27,836 bases of DNA from positions 1 to 27,836 of the IMG/VR virus record IMGVR_UViG_3300028925_001748; one strand, 5' to 3'. Position 1 is the first letter of the stretch; each line of letters opens with the position of its first letter. The notes under the pieces were generated by a model that was not told the DNA's origin, ran no database searches, and saw only the letters and a list, made by a program, of their open reading frames with translations. Shown piece by piece: positions 1 to 10,010 of the stretch. The translations under genes were made by a program, and so were the position numbers. This DNA comes from a virus.

Positions 1-773
<773 letters not shown>

Positions 774-774
<1 letters not shown>

Positions 775-1418
775 TGACATACTTACAACTTGTAAACAGC
801 GTACTGCGTAGAATTAGAGAAGATGAAGTCTCAAGTGTTTCTCAAAATAATTACTCAAAGCTTATAGGGGAGTTTGTTAATGATGCTAAACGTACAGTAG
901 AAGACTCTTATGATTGGACTGCTTTGCGGACTACGTTGACTGTTTCTACTTCTGCCTCAACTTTTAATTATACACTTACTAACTCTCAGAACAAAATGAA
1001 GATTCTTGATGTCATTAACGATACTTCTAATTTTTTTATGCATTATAAAACTTCTCATTGGATGAATAATGCTTTTTTAATTGATGACGCTCCTACAGGA
1101 ACACCTCAGTTTTATAGCTTTAACGGTGTAGACGCTAATGGCGACAATGGTGTAGATTTATATCCTAAACCTGATAAAGCATACCAAGTAAGATTTAACG
1201 TAGTATTACGTACACATGATTTTACAGCAGACACAGATGTGTTAAGCATTCCTTCTTCTCCTGTGGTTCAAATAGCAACTGCTTTGGCTGCAAGGGAGCG
1301 TGGTGAAACAGGTGGTACTAGCGCAGCAGAATTGTTTGGTTTAGCTGATAGAACACTTTCTGATGCTATTGCTTTTGATGCAGCACAACACCCTGAAGAA
1401 ACTATCTGGTACTCTTAA
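774..1418 (+). CDS. Head-to-tail adaptor protein (P22 gp4 / SU10 adaptor-like)
   Basis: A 214-residue protein starting MTYLQLVNSVLRRIRE. The helical N-terminus, with the stretch SKLIGEFVNDAKRTVEDSYDW, followed by a beta-rich middle and a C-terminal helix, is the pattern of short-tailed-phage adaptor (head completion) proteins that bind below the portal. The ATG overlaps the previous stop (TAATG) and the stop lies directly against the nozzle gene, so the three genes should be co-translated. Adaptor followed by nozzle is a usual podovirus order, which supports the assignment. The family call is from recalled sequence pattern, not an alignment; a more distant tail-tube protein is the alternative. 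Confidence 0.7.
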
Positions 1419-2954
1419 ATGGCACAACAATTACAAAACATTACAGTAGCAGCACCTGCTTTCTTTGGTCTTAACACACAGGACTCTCCTGTTGGTGTTG
1501 ATCCTTCGTTTGCTTCTGTTGCTGATAACTGTGTTATTGATAAGCTAGGACGCATAGGTGCGCGTAAGGGATACGTAGCTGTCTCAGGTAATGGCTCTTC
1601 GGTGTTAGGGAGCAGTCGCGGCATTGAGACAGTCTTTGAGTTTGTGGACACTAGCGGAACTAAGGTTGTCATATCCGCAGGTAACAATAAGATATTTAAA
1701 GGCACTACTACTCTTGTTGATATTACACCTAGCGGGTATTCCCCGTCAGCTAATAACTGGAAGTGTGTCACCTTTAACAATCACTTGTATATGGTACAGT
1801 TAGGACATGTTCCGTTAATAGCTACAGACGAAAGCGGTTCTTTTGTTCTTGCAGCTATTACTTCTCATTCACATGCCACAGGTACAATGCCTCTAGCTAA
1901 TGAAGCTTTAGCTGCTTTTGGTAAGGTATGGGTAGCGGACATTGCAGGAGACAAGCATACAGTCTTCTTTAGTGATACACTCAATGGTCATGCTTGGACA
2001 GGTGGTGCTTCAGGAAGTCTTAATCTAACAACTGTTTGGCCTACTGGTCACGATGAAGTAGTTGCACTGGCGGCCCACAACAACTTCTTAGTAATCTTTG
2101 GCAAGAAGTCTATACTTGTGTATTCAGGTGCTTCTTCCCCTGCTTCCATGACCCTAGCTGATACAATAGAAGGTGTGGGCTGCATAGCCCGTGACTCAGT
2201 ACAGCACACAGGAACTGATATTTTATTCTTATCTGACTCAGGTGTGCGTAGCTTTGGTAGGACTATACAAGAAAAGTCTATGCCCATGCGTGACATTAGT
2301 AAAAATGTTCGTACTGATTTAATGCAGTTAGTACCTTTACAAAACAATGCTATTAAGTCTATATACAGCGCAGATGAAGCAATGTATCTTTTAACACTAC
2401 CGGATAGTAACTTAGTGTTTTGTTTTGACATGCGGTCTCCTTTGGAAGATGGGTCACAACGAGTAACAACGTGGTCTAGTCTTTTGCCTTTGTCTATGGA
2501 AGTGCTTGAGGATGGTTCAATATACTTTGGTCTTGTTTCAGGGATAGTCAAGTATAATGGTTATTTAGACGGAACAAATAAGTATCAGATGCGTTACTTT
2601 AGTAATCCAATGGACTTTGGTAACTCTTCTAACTTAAAGTTTTTAAAGAAGTTTAACATTACTGTTATTGGTGGTCAGAATACTAACTCTACTTTAAGTT
2701 GGGGTTATGACTATAGTACTAACTATACTAAACAAGTGTTTAGTTTAACAGGCACAAGTAATGCAGGGGAATACGGTATTTCAGAATACAATACAACCGC
2801 AGAATATACAGCCTCTGCTGTAATTAACACACCAAAAGTCAACACTAGTGGTAGCGGTGAAGTAGTGACTATTGGTATTGAATCTGAACTTAATGGTTCA
2901 GCCTTTTCTATTCAAAAAATTGACATACACGCTCTACTAGGGAGACTCATTTAA
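1419..2954 (+). CDS. Tail nozzle / stabilisation protein (P22 gp10-like beta-propeller)
   Basis: A 511-residue protein. It opens with the phrase FFGLNTQDSPVGVDPSFA followed by a 'DNCVIDKLGRIGARKGY' segment, typical of podoviral tail nozzle proteins. The rest is built of repeated short beta strands (for example VWVADIAGDKHTVFFSDT, FLVIFGKKSILVYSG, ILFLSDSGVRSFG), as expected for a propeller that closes the tail tube below the adaptor. No transmembrane segment or enzyme motif is visible. The ATG follows the adaptor stop with no gap, and the stop overlaps the next ATG (TAATG). The structural role is well supported by context; the exact homolog is inferred. Confidence 0.75.
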   Translation: MAQQLQNITVAAPAFFGLNTQDSPVGVDPSFASVADNCVIDKLGRIGARKGYVAVSGNGSSVLGSSRGIETVFEFVDTSGTKVVISAGNNKIFKGTTTLVDITPSGYSPSANNWKCVTFNNHLYMVQLGHVPLIATDESGSFVLAAITSHSHATGTMPLANEALAAFGKVWVADIAGDKHTVFFSDTLNGHAWTGGASGSLNLTTVWPTGHDEVVALAAHNNFLVIFGKKSILVYSGASSPASMTLADTIEGVGCIARDSVQHTGTDILFLSDSGVRSFGRTIQEKSMPMRDISKNVRTDLMQLVPLQNNAIKSIYSADEAMYLLTLPDSNLVFCFDMRSPLEDGSQRVTTWSSLLPLSMEVLEDGSIYFGLVSGIVKYNGYLDGTNKYQMRYFSNPMDFGNSSNLKFLKKFNITVIGGQNTNSTLSWGYDYSTNYTKQVFSLTGTSNAGEYGISEYNTTAEYTASAVINTPKVNTSGSGEVVTIGIESELNGSAFSIQKIDIHALLGRLI

Positions 2955-3187
2955 TGTCCAACTATACAAAGACTACTAACTTTGCGACTAAAGACTCTCT
3001 CAGTTCGGGTAATGCGAACAAGATTGTTAAAGGTGCTGAAATTGACACAGAATTTAATAACATTGCCATAGCTAGTGCTACTAAAGCCAACACAGCTGAA
3101 CCAACATTTACAGGAACAGTCACAGCCCCTACAGTAACTGTTACAGGCACATTAACGGCTAATACAATTACTGGAGGAACTTACTAA
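2954..3187 (+). CDS. Small tail-fibre-like virion protein
   Basis: A 77-residue protein beginning MSNYTKTTNFATKDSLSSGNANK. This N-terminus, including KGAEIDTEFNN, is common at the start of fibre and tail proteins of marine phages. It then has a short repetitive beta region (FTGTVTAPTVTVTGTLTANT) and ends TGGTY, like the C-terminus of the fibre gene ending at 27566. It may be a stand-alone attachment subunit or the remains of a longer fibre. Stop/start overlaps on both sides place it inside the tail operon. Function is not established. Confidence 0.65.
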   Translation: MSNYTKTTNFATKDSLSSGNANKIVKGAEIDTEFNNIAIASATKANTAEPTFTGTVTAPTVTVTGTLTANTITGGTY

Positions 3188-4101
3188 TGGCGGGCTTTTT
3201 TGATAAATTACTAGGGGGTGGTTATAACGACTTGTTTAAGACAGGTGGTGAATACATTCTTGGACAAAAAAACATAGATCAACTACAACAGTATGGTCGT
3301 GAAAGACAAGACCAGTTTGGTTTATTAGCAGATAAAGCTCAAACAGGTTCTGAGTTTAAACCTTATACTGTAACTAGCGGTTTAGCTAATGTAGGCACAA
3401 CTGCTGAGGGTGGTTATGGTATTAACCTTTCTCCTGAGCAACAGGCTCTACAACAACAGCTAATGGGCCAAGCAGCAGGTTTATTTGGACAAGTGGGCCA
3501 AGACCCTGCGGCACAGCAATCAGCTATCTACGAGCAATTAAGGGCTACTCAGCGGCCTGAAGAAGAACGTCAGCGTTTAGCTACCGAAGAACGTATGCTT
3601 TCTCAGGGACGTTTAGGTATGCAGTCTAATGCTTATGGCGGTGCTTCTCCTGAACTATTAGCACAGGAAACTGCTCGTCAGGAAGCAATGGGTGGTGCCA
3701 ATATAAGGGCAAGACAGCAAGCTTTAGCAGAGCAACAGCAAGCTTTAGCCGGAGGACAGGGGTTACTGGAGGCAGGTTATTCTCCACAACAACAAGCATT
3801 AGCTATGTTGCAAGGAAGTTCAGTACCTGCAGGATTTGCAGATATTGGACGTAGAACTGGTACAGAGCTAGGTTCTCAGCTACAACAGTCTGGACTAGAA
3901 GGACGTATGCAAGCAGAAGACATGGCTAATCAGTTAAGACTAGGACAGCAGTCATCTTTGTTGGGTAGCTTGTTTGGTCAAACACCTTCTTTCCAAGACC
4001 AATTAAAAGCTGCTGAACTTGGTATTACTTTAGGCGGTTCAGGTGGTGATAGCGGTTTGTTTGGTCAACTAGGTGGATGGCTAGGTGGTTTATTTGACTA
4101 A
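3187..4101 (+). CDS. Internal virion / DNA ejection protein candidate (Gln/Ala-rich)
   Basis: A 304-residue protein, Gly-rich at both ends (MAGFFDKLLGGGY at the start, GLFGQLGGWLGGLFD at the end) and Gln/Ala-rich and helical between (repeated QQQALA and RQQALAEQQQALA blocks). Amphipathic Gly-rich ends with a long Gln-rich helical body recall podovirus ejection proteins such as P22 gp7/gp16/gp20, which are packaged in the head and injected with the DNA. The gene lies after the nozzle and before two more large candidates for the same class. No catalytic motif is seen, so the call rests on composition and position. Confidence 0.55.
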   Translation: MAGFFDKLLGGGYNDLFKTGGEYILGQKNIDQLQQYGRERQDQFGLLADKAQTGSEFKPYTVTSGLANVGTTAEGGYGINLSPEQQALQQQLMGQAAGLFGQVGQDPAAQQSAIYEQLRATQRPEEERQRLATEERMLSQGRLGMQSNAYGGASPELLAQETARQEAMGGANIRARQQALAEQQQALAGGQGLLEAGYSPQQQALAMLQGSSVPAGFADIGRRTGTELGSQLQQSGLEGRMQAEDMANQLRLGQQSSLLGSLFGQTPSFQDQLKAAELGITLGGSGGDSGLFGQLGGWLGGLFD

Positions 4102-4136
4102 TAAAAAACAACAAAAGACTTAAAAGGTAATTAATA

Positions 4137-5711
4137 ATGGCTAATCAAGATTTAATGCGTATGCTAACTGGTGTCAGTAGCGGACAACAACCTGTAATGC
4201 AACAGCCTGTAGCAGGGTCTCCTAACTTTCGGGGAGCCTTTGGCGCACAGCAAAATAGGCGTGTAAGCGAAGGCGTAGGTAGAGCTGTGCGTGGTGGCGA
4301 ACCTTCAGATCAAGAAAGATTGGCTGCTGCTGAAGCTAAGTTAGATTTAAACAGTATTGAAGGTTTGACTACACTAGCTAAAATACAGCAGATACGTGGT
4401 GATATGGCAGGGGCTGCTAAAACTGCTGCTAAGATTCAGGCTATGCAAGCTGCTGGCCCTGCGGCTGCTGAAGAGCTACGTAGGTATAATCAAGAGTTTA
4501 AACTTAAGGAAAGAGACACAGCGGCTAGGGAAGTACCTTCTGCGTCTGGAGGAAACACTGCTTTAGTCAAAGAGTTTAACTTCGCTAAAGACCAAGGCTT
4601 TAAAGGCACCTTCATGGATTTTATGAAAGCTAAGAAAGGTGGAGGCAGCGGTGCAAACACTCAAGTAATACAAAGAGAAGTTAAAGGGTCTATACGCAAT
4701 ATTTTAATAGATAAATTCTCTGGGGACGATATCAAAGACTTAGGTACTAAAACATCTATATCTGCTACAGATGTCCCTACTAAAGTTATCCAAAGGTCTA
4801 TTGAAGGCGTTCTACAGAATGTATTAATAAATACAAACAGTGGGGAGGATATTAAAATACTAGGAGCAAGCGAAAACCCAAATTTAAATACCGATACTAT
4901 TTCCAGAGACGTTGACGGTAGAGTACACACTATTCTTATCAACACCGAAACAGGTGACGATATTAAAGACTTAGGCCCTTCTAAAGAAGAAGTACGGAAT
5001 ATGAGTGATATTTTTGACCCAGATACAGGGATTAAGCATAGTGTTCTTTTAGATAAGGATGGCACTATACTCAAGACTATAGGCGTGTCTGCACTACCAA
5101 AGTTTAGCGTACTCCGTAATGATGATGGCACATATCAAGTTGTAAACGAATCACTAGGCACACTAGGCTCTAAAGTCGATACTAAAGAAGCTGCGGAAGC
5201 AAGGAAAGCTAAGTTTTCTGTATTGCTTTCTAAAATAGCCGCAGTAGATAACACTTTAGGTACGATAGAAGAAGCTAGGGTTTTATCCGATGACGGTGCA
5301 ACAGGTTTCAACTACTTTGTTTTGTCTAACTTGCCTATTGACACCGATGAGAGAAGATTAGGTCAACGCATTAAGACTTTAAGAGCTAATTTAGGTTTTG
5401 ATAAGTTACAAGCTATGCGAGACTCCTCACCTACAGGCGGTGCTTTAGGTCAAGTGTCAAATATAGAACTAGAGTTACTGACAGCAGCGTTAACAGCTTT
5501 AGACGGTGTAACTTCAGCAGCAGACTTTAACAGACAGTTAGATAAAGTAAAGAAGCATTATAGTAACTTTAAAAAGTCTATGCTTGGACAGACGCCTAAT
5601 ATTGACTTCTCTTCTCCTAACTATAAAGGAGTGGTGGCTGTTAAAGATGGTGTACGCTACATGAAAGACCCTCTTTCGGGGGACATTTATAATATAGGAA
5701 AAGTTAAATAA
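4137..5711 (+). CDS. Internal virion protein candidate with tandem beta repeats
   Basis: A 524-residue protein. Residues 1-170 are polar, Ala/Gln-rich and mostly helical. Residues 177-316 hold four imperfect copies of a 36-40 residue unit with the pattern VIxRxxxGxxxxxLIxxxxGDDIKxLG. The C-terminal third is helical, with a final segment around GVRYMKDPLSGDIYNIG. The unit resembles short beta-meander repeats that make rods or arms. An AAAGGT-type ribosome site precedes the ATG after a 35-base gap, the only gap in this tail operon. The stop overlaps the next start (TAATG). It is probably a virion or ejection protein; I do not recognise a family. Confidence 0.55.
   Translation: MANQDLMRMLTGVSSGQQPVMQQPVAGSPNFRGAFGAQQNRRVSEGVGRAVRGGEPSDQERLAAAEAKLDLNSIEGLTTLAKIQQIRGDMAGAAKTAAKIQAMQAAGPAAAEELRRYNQEFKLKERDTAAREVPSASGGNTALVKEFNFAKDQGFKGTFMDFMKAKKGGGSGANTQVIQREVKGSIRNILIDKFSGDDIKDLGTKTSISATDVPTKVIQRSIEGVLQNVLINTNSGEDIKILGASENPNLNTDTISRDVDGRVHTILINTETGDDIKDLGPSKEEVRNMSDIFDPDTGIKHSVLLDKDGTILKTIGVSALPKFSVLRNDDGTYQVVNESLGTLGSKVDTKEAAEARKAKFSVLLSKIAAVDNTLGTIEEARVLSDDGATGFNYFVLSNLPIDTDERRLGQRIKTLRANLGFDKLQAMRDSSPTGGALGQVSNIELELLTAALTALDGVTSAADFNRQLDKVKKHYSNFKKSMLGQTPNIDFSSPNYKGVVAVKDGVRYMKDPLSGDIYNIGKVK
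4665..5084 (+). repeat. Four imperfect 36-40-codon repeats inside a virion gene
   Basis: Residues 177-203, 217-243, 254-280 and 289-316 of the protein share the signature of a charged turn, a LIN/LID strand, a GDDIK-type turn and a terminal LG or IG. The copies have diverged strongly at the DNA level, so the duplication is old and maintained as protein structure. Confidence 0.7.
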
Positions 5712-7669
5712 TGGAAACCTATGATAAAGTAACTGACCTTGGTTTATTATCTTCTTTGTCTTTTGATAATGGATACAAAGAGCCTGATGAGTTTGACAAG
5801 GTAACTGACGCTGCTTTACTAGCCTCTTTAAAAGACAGCTTCTCCCTTGAGATAAGTTCTACTTTAAACGAAGAGATACAAGGTTTAGTTGATCCTCAAC
5901 CGGAAGACCCTAAGACATGGGCTGACTGGATATCTCCTTTATTAGAGGTAGGTACTGCTATGGCCGTAGTAGGGCCTGCAACAGCTAAAGGTGTAGCCGT
6001 TGGGACTCCCGCAGGCCCCGTAGGTATGGGCATTGGAGGGTTAGTGGCAGGTGTAGCAGCTACTTCAGCGGTTGTCTACGGCAGTCGTTTTGCAGGTGAA
6101 GGTGTTGAAGCTCTTATAGAAGGCAGAGAGTTTAACCCAGACAAAGCTATGCAAGAAGCCTTAGACGCAGCTCAGACTGAGGCTTTATTCTCTACTGCCT
6201 TTGGTGTTGCTTTCCCCATAGGTTCCAAAGTTCTTGGGCTAGGTAAGACAGCCTTAAAGGATAAGTCTATGCTGACTGAACCACAGAAGAAAGTAATAAC
6301 TGAATTACAGGCTAAGCTGAAAGAGTACAACGCTAGTCTTTTGCCTAGCATGGTTAGCGATGGAAAGGTTGCTGAAGTCTTAACGAGTATTGCTAAAGTT
6401 TCTCAGCTTACAAAGACTACTGTAAACAAGTATTTAGACTCTTATGGCATGTACATGGGAGACCAAGCGGAACAGTTAATACTTAAGTTTAAAGCGGGGG
6501 GGCCTACTAAACAAGGTGAGTTACTTCAGGGTTTAATCACTCAAACAGATCAAGCGTTAAGAGAGATTGTGGAGCCTCTATATAAGAACATAGATGCTTT
6601 AGGTAAAAGGGTGACAGTTAGAGCAGAAGAAAAGGCTGTGTCTTTAGCAGATGAGTTAAAAGGAGGGTTTAGAGCAAAAACAACATATAATAAAAAAGGA
6701 GAGCCTATAGAAAACTTTGAGTACCCTAACCCTGAAACTAAGAAAGCTGTGCAGTATTTAGAGACTCTACCTGACGACTTAAACTTCTTTGAAGCACATA
6801 AGAGACTATCCGCTGTAAAGGCTAGACTATCGGCTGCTATGTCTTCTTCCTCTAAGAACCCTGACCAAGTCAAGGTGTTGGGGGCTACTGCTGACTTACT
6901 TAAAGACGCTATGGATGAAGCTGCTGAAAGGTTAAGCCCTGCTCTTAAGAAGCAATACCAAGAAGTCACTGATATGTACAGTAGAGGTAGGTCAGTTGTT
7001 ACTGGGACTTACTTAAAGAAAGCACTTGAAGTGAACGACCCAGTTAAGATAGGTGCTATGCTTACTGGCGATGGTCTAACCTATGGTATTAAAGAGATTA
7101 AGGAACTTAAGAAGTTAGCAGCAGAGTATAAAGCTAAGTTACCTAAAGATAGTAAAATAAAGGGTTTAGATGTTGACCCTATGGAGGGTATACGTAAAGG
7201 TTTCTTAGCTCAAATACTAAGGGTAGGCCCTGAGGAGTCTATACAGTCCTTTCAAAAACTGAGGACTAAAATGAACGACCCTCGTTTTAAAGAGACCTTT
7301 GATGAACTTTTCAAAGGCACAGGTTCTAAGAAGCAATTAGACAGTCTCTTTGAAGAGTTAGCCATACTAGAGAGAGTACAGGCAGGCGGTGCAGGTTTTC
7401 AGTTAGCCGTTGCAGGTAGGGAGCTAGGAGCTATATCAAACCCTCAAGTTGGTGTCTTGTTAAGGAGCTTCCTTCCGTCCTTTGTGGCTAATAGAGCTAT
7501 CGCTGGTAAGAATATGGATAGAGTTATTAACATGATAAAGACAGCTAAGGTTACATCTAACAAGGGTATCCCTTTACCTAAGGGTTTTGAAGCTAGACTT
7601 CAGCAGCTCTTGACAGGACAGAAGGTAGGTCTTGGTTTAGGTGCTTTAGCTACTGAATCTAACCAGTAA
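5711..7669 (+). CDS. Large internal virion / ejection protein candidate with Gly-rich membrane-like segment
   Basis: A 652-residue protein. The N-terminus carries a duplicated motif (YDKVTDLGLLSSL at residues 4-16 and FDKVTDAALLASL at 28-40). Residues about 77-124 form a long hydrophobic Gly/Ala-rich stretch (small-residue zipper type) that could insert into a membrane, as expected of an ejected channel protein. The remaining ~500 residues are charged and helical with coiled-coil character. It is the last gene of the tail operon and ends just before a terminator. It fits ejection proteins of short-tailed phages by size, position and composition; no lysozyme or protease motif is visible. Confidence 0.55.
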   Translation: METYDKVTDLGLLSSLSFDNGYKEPDEFDKVTDAALLASLKDSFSLEISSTLNEEIQGLVDPQPEDPKTWADWISPLLEVGTAMAVVGPATAKGVAVGTPAGPVGMGIGGLVAGVAATSAVVYGSRFAGEGVEALIEGREFNPDKAMQEALDAAQTEALFSTAFGVAFPIGSKVLGLGKTALKDKSMLTEPQKKVITELQAKLKEYNASLLPSMVSDGKVAEVLTSIAKVSQLTKTTVNKYLDSYGMYMGDQAEQLILKFKAGGPTKQGELLQGLITQTDQALREIVEPLYKNIDALGKRVTVRAEEKAVSLADELKGGFRAKTTYNKKGEPIENFEYPNPETKKAVQYLETLPDDLNFFEAHKRLSAVKARLSAAMSSSSKNPDQVKVLGATADLLKDAMDEAAERLSPALKKQYQEVTDMYSRGRSVVTGTYLKKALEVNDPVKIGAMLTGDGLTYGIKEIKELKKLAAEYKAKLPKDSKIKGLDVDPMEGIRKGFLAQILRVGPEESIQSFQKLRTKMNDPRFKETFDELFKGTGSKKQLDSLFEELAILERVQAGGAGFQLAVAGRELGAISNPQVGVLLRSFLPSFVANRAIAGKNMDRVINMIKTAKVTSNKGIPLPKGFEARLQQLLTGQKVGLGLGALATESNQ

Positions 7670-7674
7670 ACAAA

Positions 7675-7703
7675 AGCCCCCTAGGTATCTCTCCTAAGGG
7701 GCT
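7675..7703. terminator. Bidirectional intrinsic terminator between convergent operons
   Basis: The arms 7675-7685 (AGCCCCCTAGG) and 7693-7703 (CCTAAGGGGCT) pair over 11 positions with one mismatch and a 7-base loop. On the minus strand the stem is followed by a T run (reading CTTTTGTTT), so it ends the leftward reductase transcript well; on the plus strand the tail is shorter. It lies in the 53-base gap between the last rightward tail gene and the last leftward replication gene. Confidence 0.8.
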
Positions 7704-7722
7704 TAAGTCTAACCTTTTACTA

Positions 7723-9600
7723 CTACACTATTTCACATGTACCACCCGCACAGGCTAACTCTTGACTGCCTGTTGTGTTATCCTCTTGTTCAAACTGTTC
7801 AAGATCAATCCAATCTACACCTTTAGGCATTTCTGCTAATAGCTTTTTATATTCATCAGCGGTAATGTCCTCATAAGGAGCTTGCTGATAAACATGGTCA
7901 CTCACTGGCAACAAACTAATACCGCTACAGATATCAAAGTTATCCCATATCCACTGAGCAACTTTCAGGAACTCATCATCTGTGTAATAAACAGTGATGC
8001 TTGGCTTATGCTCACACCAATGATTCTGATATGCCTTCCAAAGTTCTAACTGTTGCATTGCACCTACTTGTCTGACCGTTGTACTGGTCTTAGGTGCTTT
8101 TACAGGGAAACTAAACACAGAGGAGCTAGGTGACATAACATCTTGTTCTACTGGGAATCCTGCTTGCTCCATAAAGACTGCAAGTGGGTCTTTCTTGTCG
8201 CTACGTACCCTTCTAATGTAGTGCTTAGAGAAACGAGGATGTATGCCAGAGGCACTGTCAACAAGCTGAGATACAGTACCGCTTGGCTTAACAGCAGTAA
8301 TAGCTGTAGACTGATTAATGCCAAGTTTTTCAGCCCATTTTTTATTAACTTTAACAGCAACATTCTTTAGTTCCTCTAACCACTCTACGGTTTTATCCGA
8401 TGCTGTGCCGATAACAGGGTGATCCATAATTCCTGTCATGCTTACACCCAACAATGCTTCCTCTTCTGTGTTCTTCTTCCAAATATTCCTAAGGTATCTA
8501 AAGTCAGTTAATGTAGCCTGTAGTGTGCCTATCATAGCCGCTACTTCTACCTTAGCCTTAAGCGTCTTTAGTGTATCGTCAGCACGTACAACCACCTCGC
8601 TAAGGTTACAGAACTGATTACTGCGTAGAATTATCTCAGAGCATGGATTAGTACCAAAGTCCTGTTCTGCATCCCTACGGCCATTACGTCCTGCAATCTT
8701 CTGTGCCGCTACACGACTAAAGATACCACGCTCACCTGCTTTAGATTCGTACATGGTCTGCATCTCAGACAAGAACGATTGGAAGTCAGGCTTCTCTGTG
8801 TACGCTACGCTGTTGTTAGCCAATGCACGTTGTCCTTCATTTCTCCACCAATCACCAGACTTAGCCTTAGCCATACGTTGATCCGACAGGTTAGACAGGC
8901 TAATCAATGCTGAACGTCTAACGCCACCTACAACGACAATGTCAGCAATCTTACATACGATGTCGTGGCACTCAATAGATGTCAGCTTGCGACCTTTAGC
9001 TTTCTGGAAGACTTCAATGCAGAAGTTAAACAAGTCCACCAAAGGCTCTGGGCCAGATGCACGACCACCAAAGGTCTTGAGTCTTTCACCTGATCCTCTA
9101 ACTCTGCTCACATCCCACTGAGGTATCTTACCTGCGTACAGCATAGCAATTAACTCACGGAATGCGGAAGCCCAACCAATCTTGCTGTCCGACACTACAA
9201 TGAGGCTGTCAGTCTTATGAAATGACTCAGCAATCTCTGGCAGCTTGTTGATAAAGTTACGTTCAACACTAAAACCTACACCTGTACCGCACATAAGCAC
9301 GTACATAAGCTCGTCAAAGGAGCGTGGAGAGTCTATGTGTAAGTAGCTACAGTTGAACCCTGCTACGTTGTCTTTGTCTAAGGCTACCCCTGCTGTCATC
9401 ATGCATCTCATGCTAGGCATAACTTCTAGGTTATGTATCGCATCGTATAGTTTCTGCCCTTCCTTGACTGTAATCTGCTCACGATCTCTCCAGAACTGTA
9501 CATAACGAAACACTGTCTCACTCCATGTCTCTCTACGGTTATGCTCTGGCATCCAACGTGCGTAGCGGCTCTTGTGTATAAACTGTTGATACTGATCCAT
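7723..9600 (-). CDS. nrdJ: Class II (adenosylcobalamin-dependent) ribonucleoside-triphosphate reductase
   Basis: A 625-residue enzyme that makes deoxyribonucleotides using vitamin B12 coenzyme, feeding phage DNA synthesis. It matches monomeric RTPR of Lactobacillus leichmannii. Cys84 (FNCSY) corresponds to C119, Cys320 in the NPCSEI motif is the thiyl radical site (C408) with Asn318 and Glu322, and Cys331 corresponds to C419, with the same 11-residue spacing. The C-terminal CAGGTC (Cys617/Cys622) is the thiol shuttle pair (C731/C736). It is about 110 residues shorter than the Lactobacillus enzyme, as is common for phage forms. The ATG overlaps the upstream stop (TAATG). It is the last gene of the leftward unit. 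No thioredoxin gene lies in the window, so reduction probably relies on host proteins. Confidence 0.96.
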   Translation of the reverse strand: MDQYQQFIHKSRYARWMPEHNRRETWSETVFRYVQFWRDREQITVKEGQKLYDAIHNLEVMPSMRCMMTAGVALDKDNVAGFNCSYLHIDSPRSFDELMYVLMCGTGVGFSVERNFINKLPEIAESFHKTDSLIVVSDSKIGWASAFRELIAMLYAGKIPQWDVSRVRGSGERLKTFGGRASGPEPLVDLFNFCIEVFQKAKGRKLTSIECHDIVCKIADIVVVGGVRRSALISLSNLSDQRMAKAKSGDWWRNEGQRALANNSVAYTEKPDFQSFLSEMQTMYESKAGERGIFSRVAAQKIAGRNGRRDAEQDFGTNPCSEIILRSNQFCNLSEVVVRADDTLKTLKAKVEVAAMIGTLQATLTDFRYLRNIWKKNTEEEALLGVSMTGIMDHPVIGTASDKTVEWLEELKNVAVKVNKKWAEKLGINQSTAITAVKPSGTVSQLVDSASGIHPRFSKHYIRRVRSDKKDPLAVFMEQAGFPVEQDVMSPSSSVFSFPVKAPKTSTTVRQVGAMQQLELWKAYQNHWCEHKPSITVYYTDDEFLKVAQWIWDNFDICSGISLLPVSDHVYQQAPYEDITADEYKKLLAEMPKGVDWIDLEQFEQEDNTTGSQELACAGGTCEIV

Positions 9601-10010
9601 TAATTATTCTCCTTGGTTACAATGTCTGTTAATAATGCGAGATACCACATAGCTTTTTGTAAGTCTTCTACCTGCTTGCCTTTGTAATCATAACGCCAAA
9701 GGTATTTCATACAGTTACCTTTAAGATAACCCTTGAAAGCTACTGAAGACATGGACTCTTCAATGGCTTCAATGCATTCAATGTTGCCAGTGTTGTAATG
9801 TTTAGGCTTGTTGACAACATCTTCAGCCACAGTCTGTTTAGTTGCAAGGTCTTGTAAAGCCTTGCGTATAGCTTCTTCGTGGTCATAGGCGTGTGCTTCT
9901 TGCATAGCCATGTCGATGTATGGCTTATAGTCTATGGAGTCTTTCTCAACAGCAGGATGTTCTTTACGTAATCTGTCCCACTCAGTAGGTGTTGCATCAT
10001 TAAGTCTCAT
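9600..10010 (-). CDS. DUF3310 family protein (T7 gp1.7-related nucleotide kinase family)
   Basis: About 136 residues. The C-terminal half, from VVNKPKHYNTGNIECIEAIEE through FKGYLKGNCMKYLWRYDYKGK to DLQKAMWYL, is the classic DUF3310 (PF11753) signature. T7 gp1.7, a dTMP/dGMP kinase, belongs to this family; whether this copy has that activity is inference, though its place between endonuclease I and ribonucleotide reductase fits nucleotide metabolism. I start at the ATG at 10010, with GAGG 9 bases upstream; a TTG at 10013 in the same frame is possible. It overlaps the upstream gene by 11 bases and the reductase start by one. Confidence 0.88.
   Translation of the reverse strand: MRLNDATPTEWDRLRKEHPAVEKDSIDYKPYIDMAMQEAHAYDHEEAIRKALQDLATKQTVAEDVVNKPKHYNTGNIECIEAIEESMSSVAFKGYLKGNCMKYLWRYDYKGKQVEDLQKAMWYLALLTDIVTKENN

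Noticed and set aside
2048-2551. 167-residue minus-strand frame inside the nozzle gene
   Set aside because: Antisense shadow of a well supported structural gene, with no ribosome site or context.
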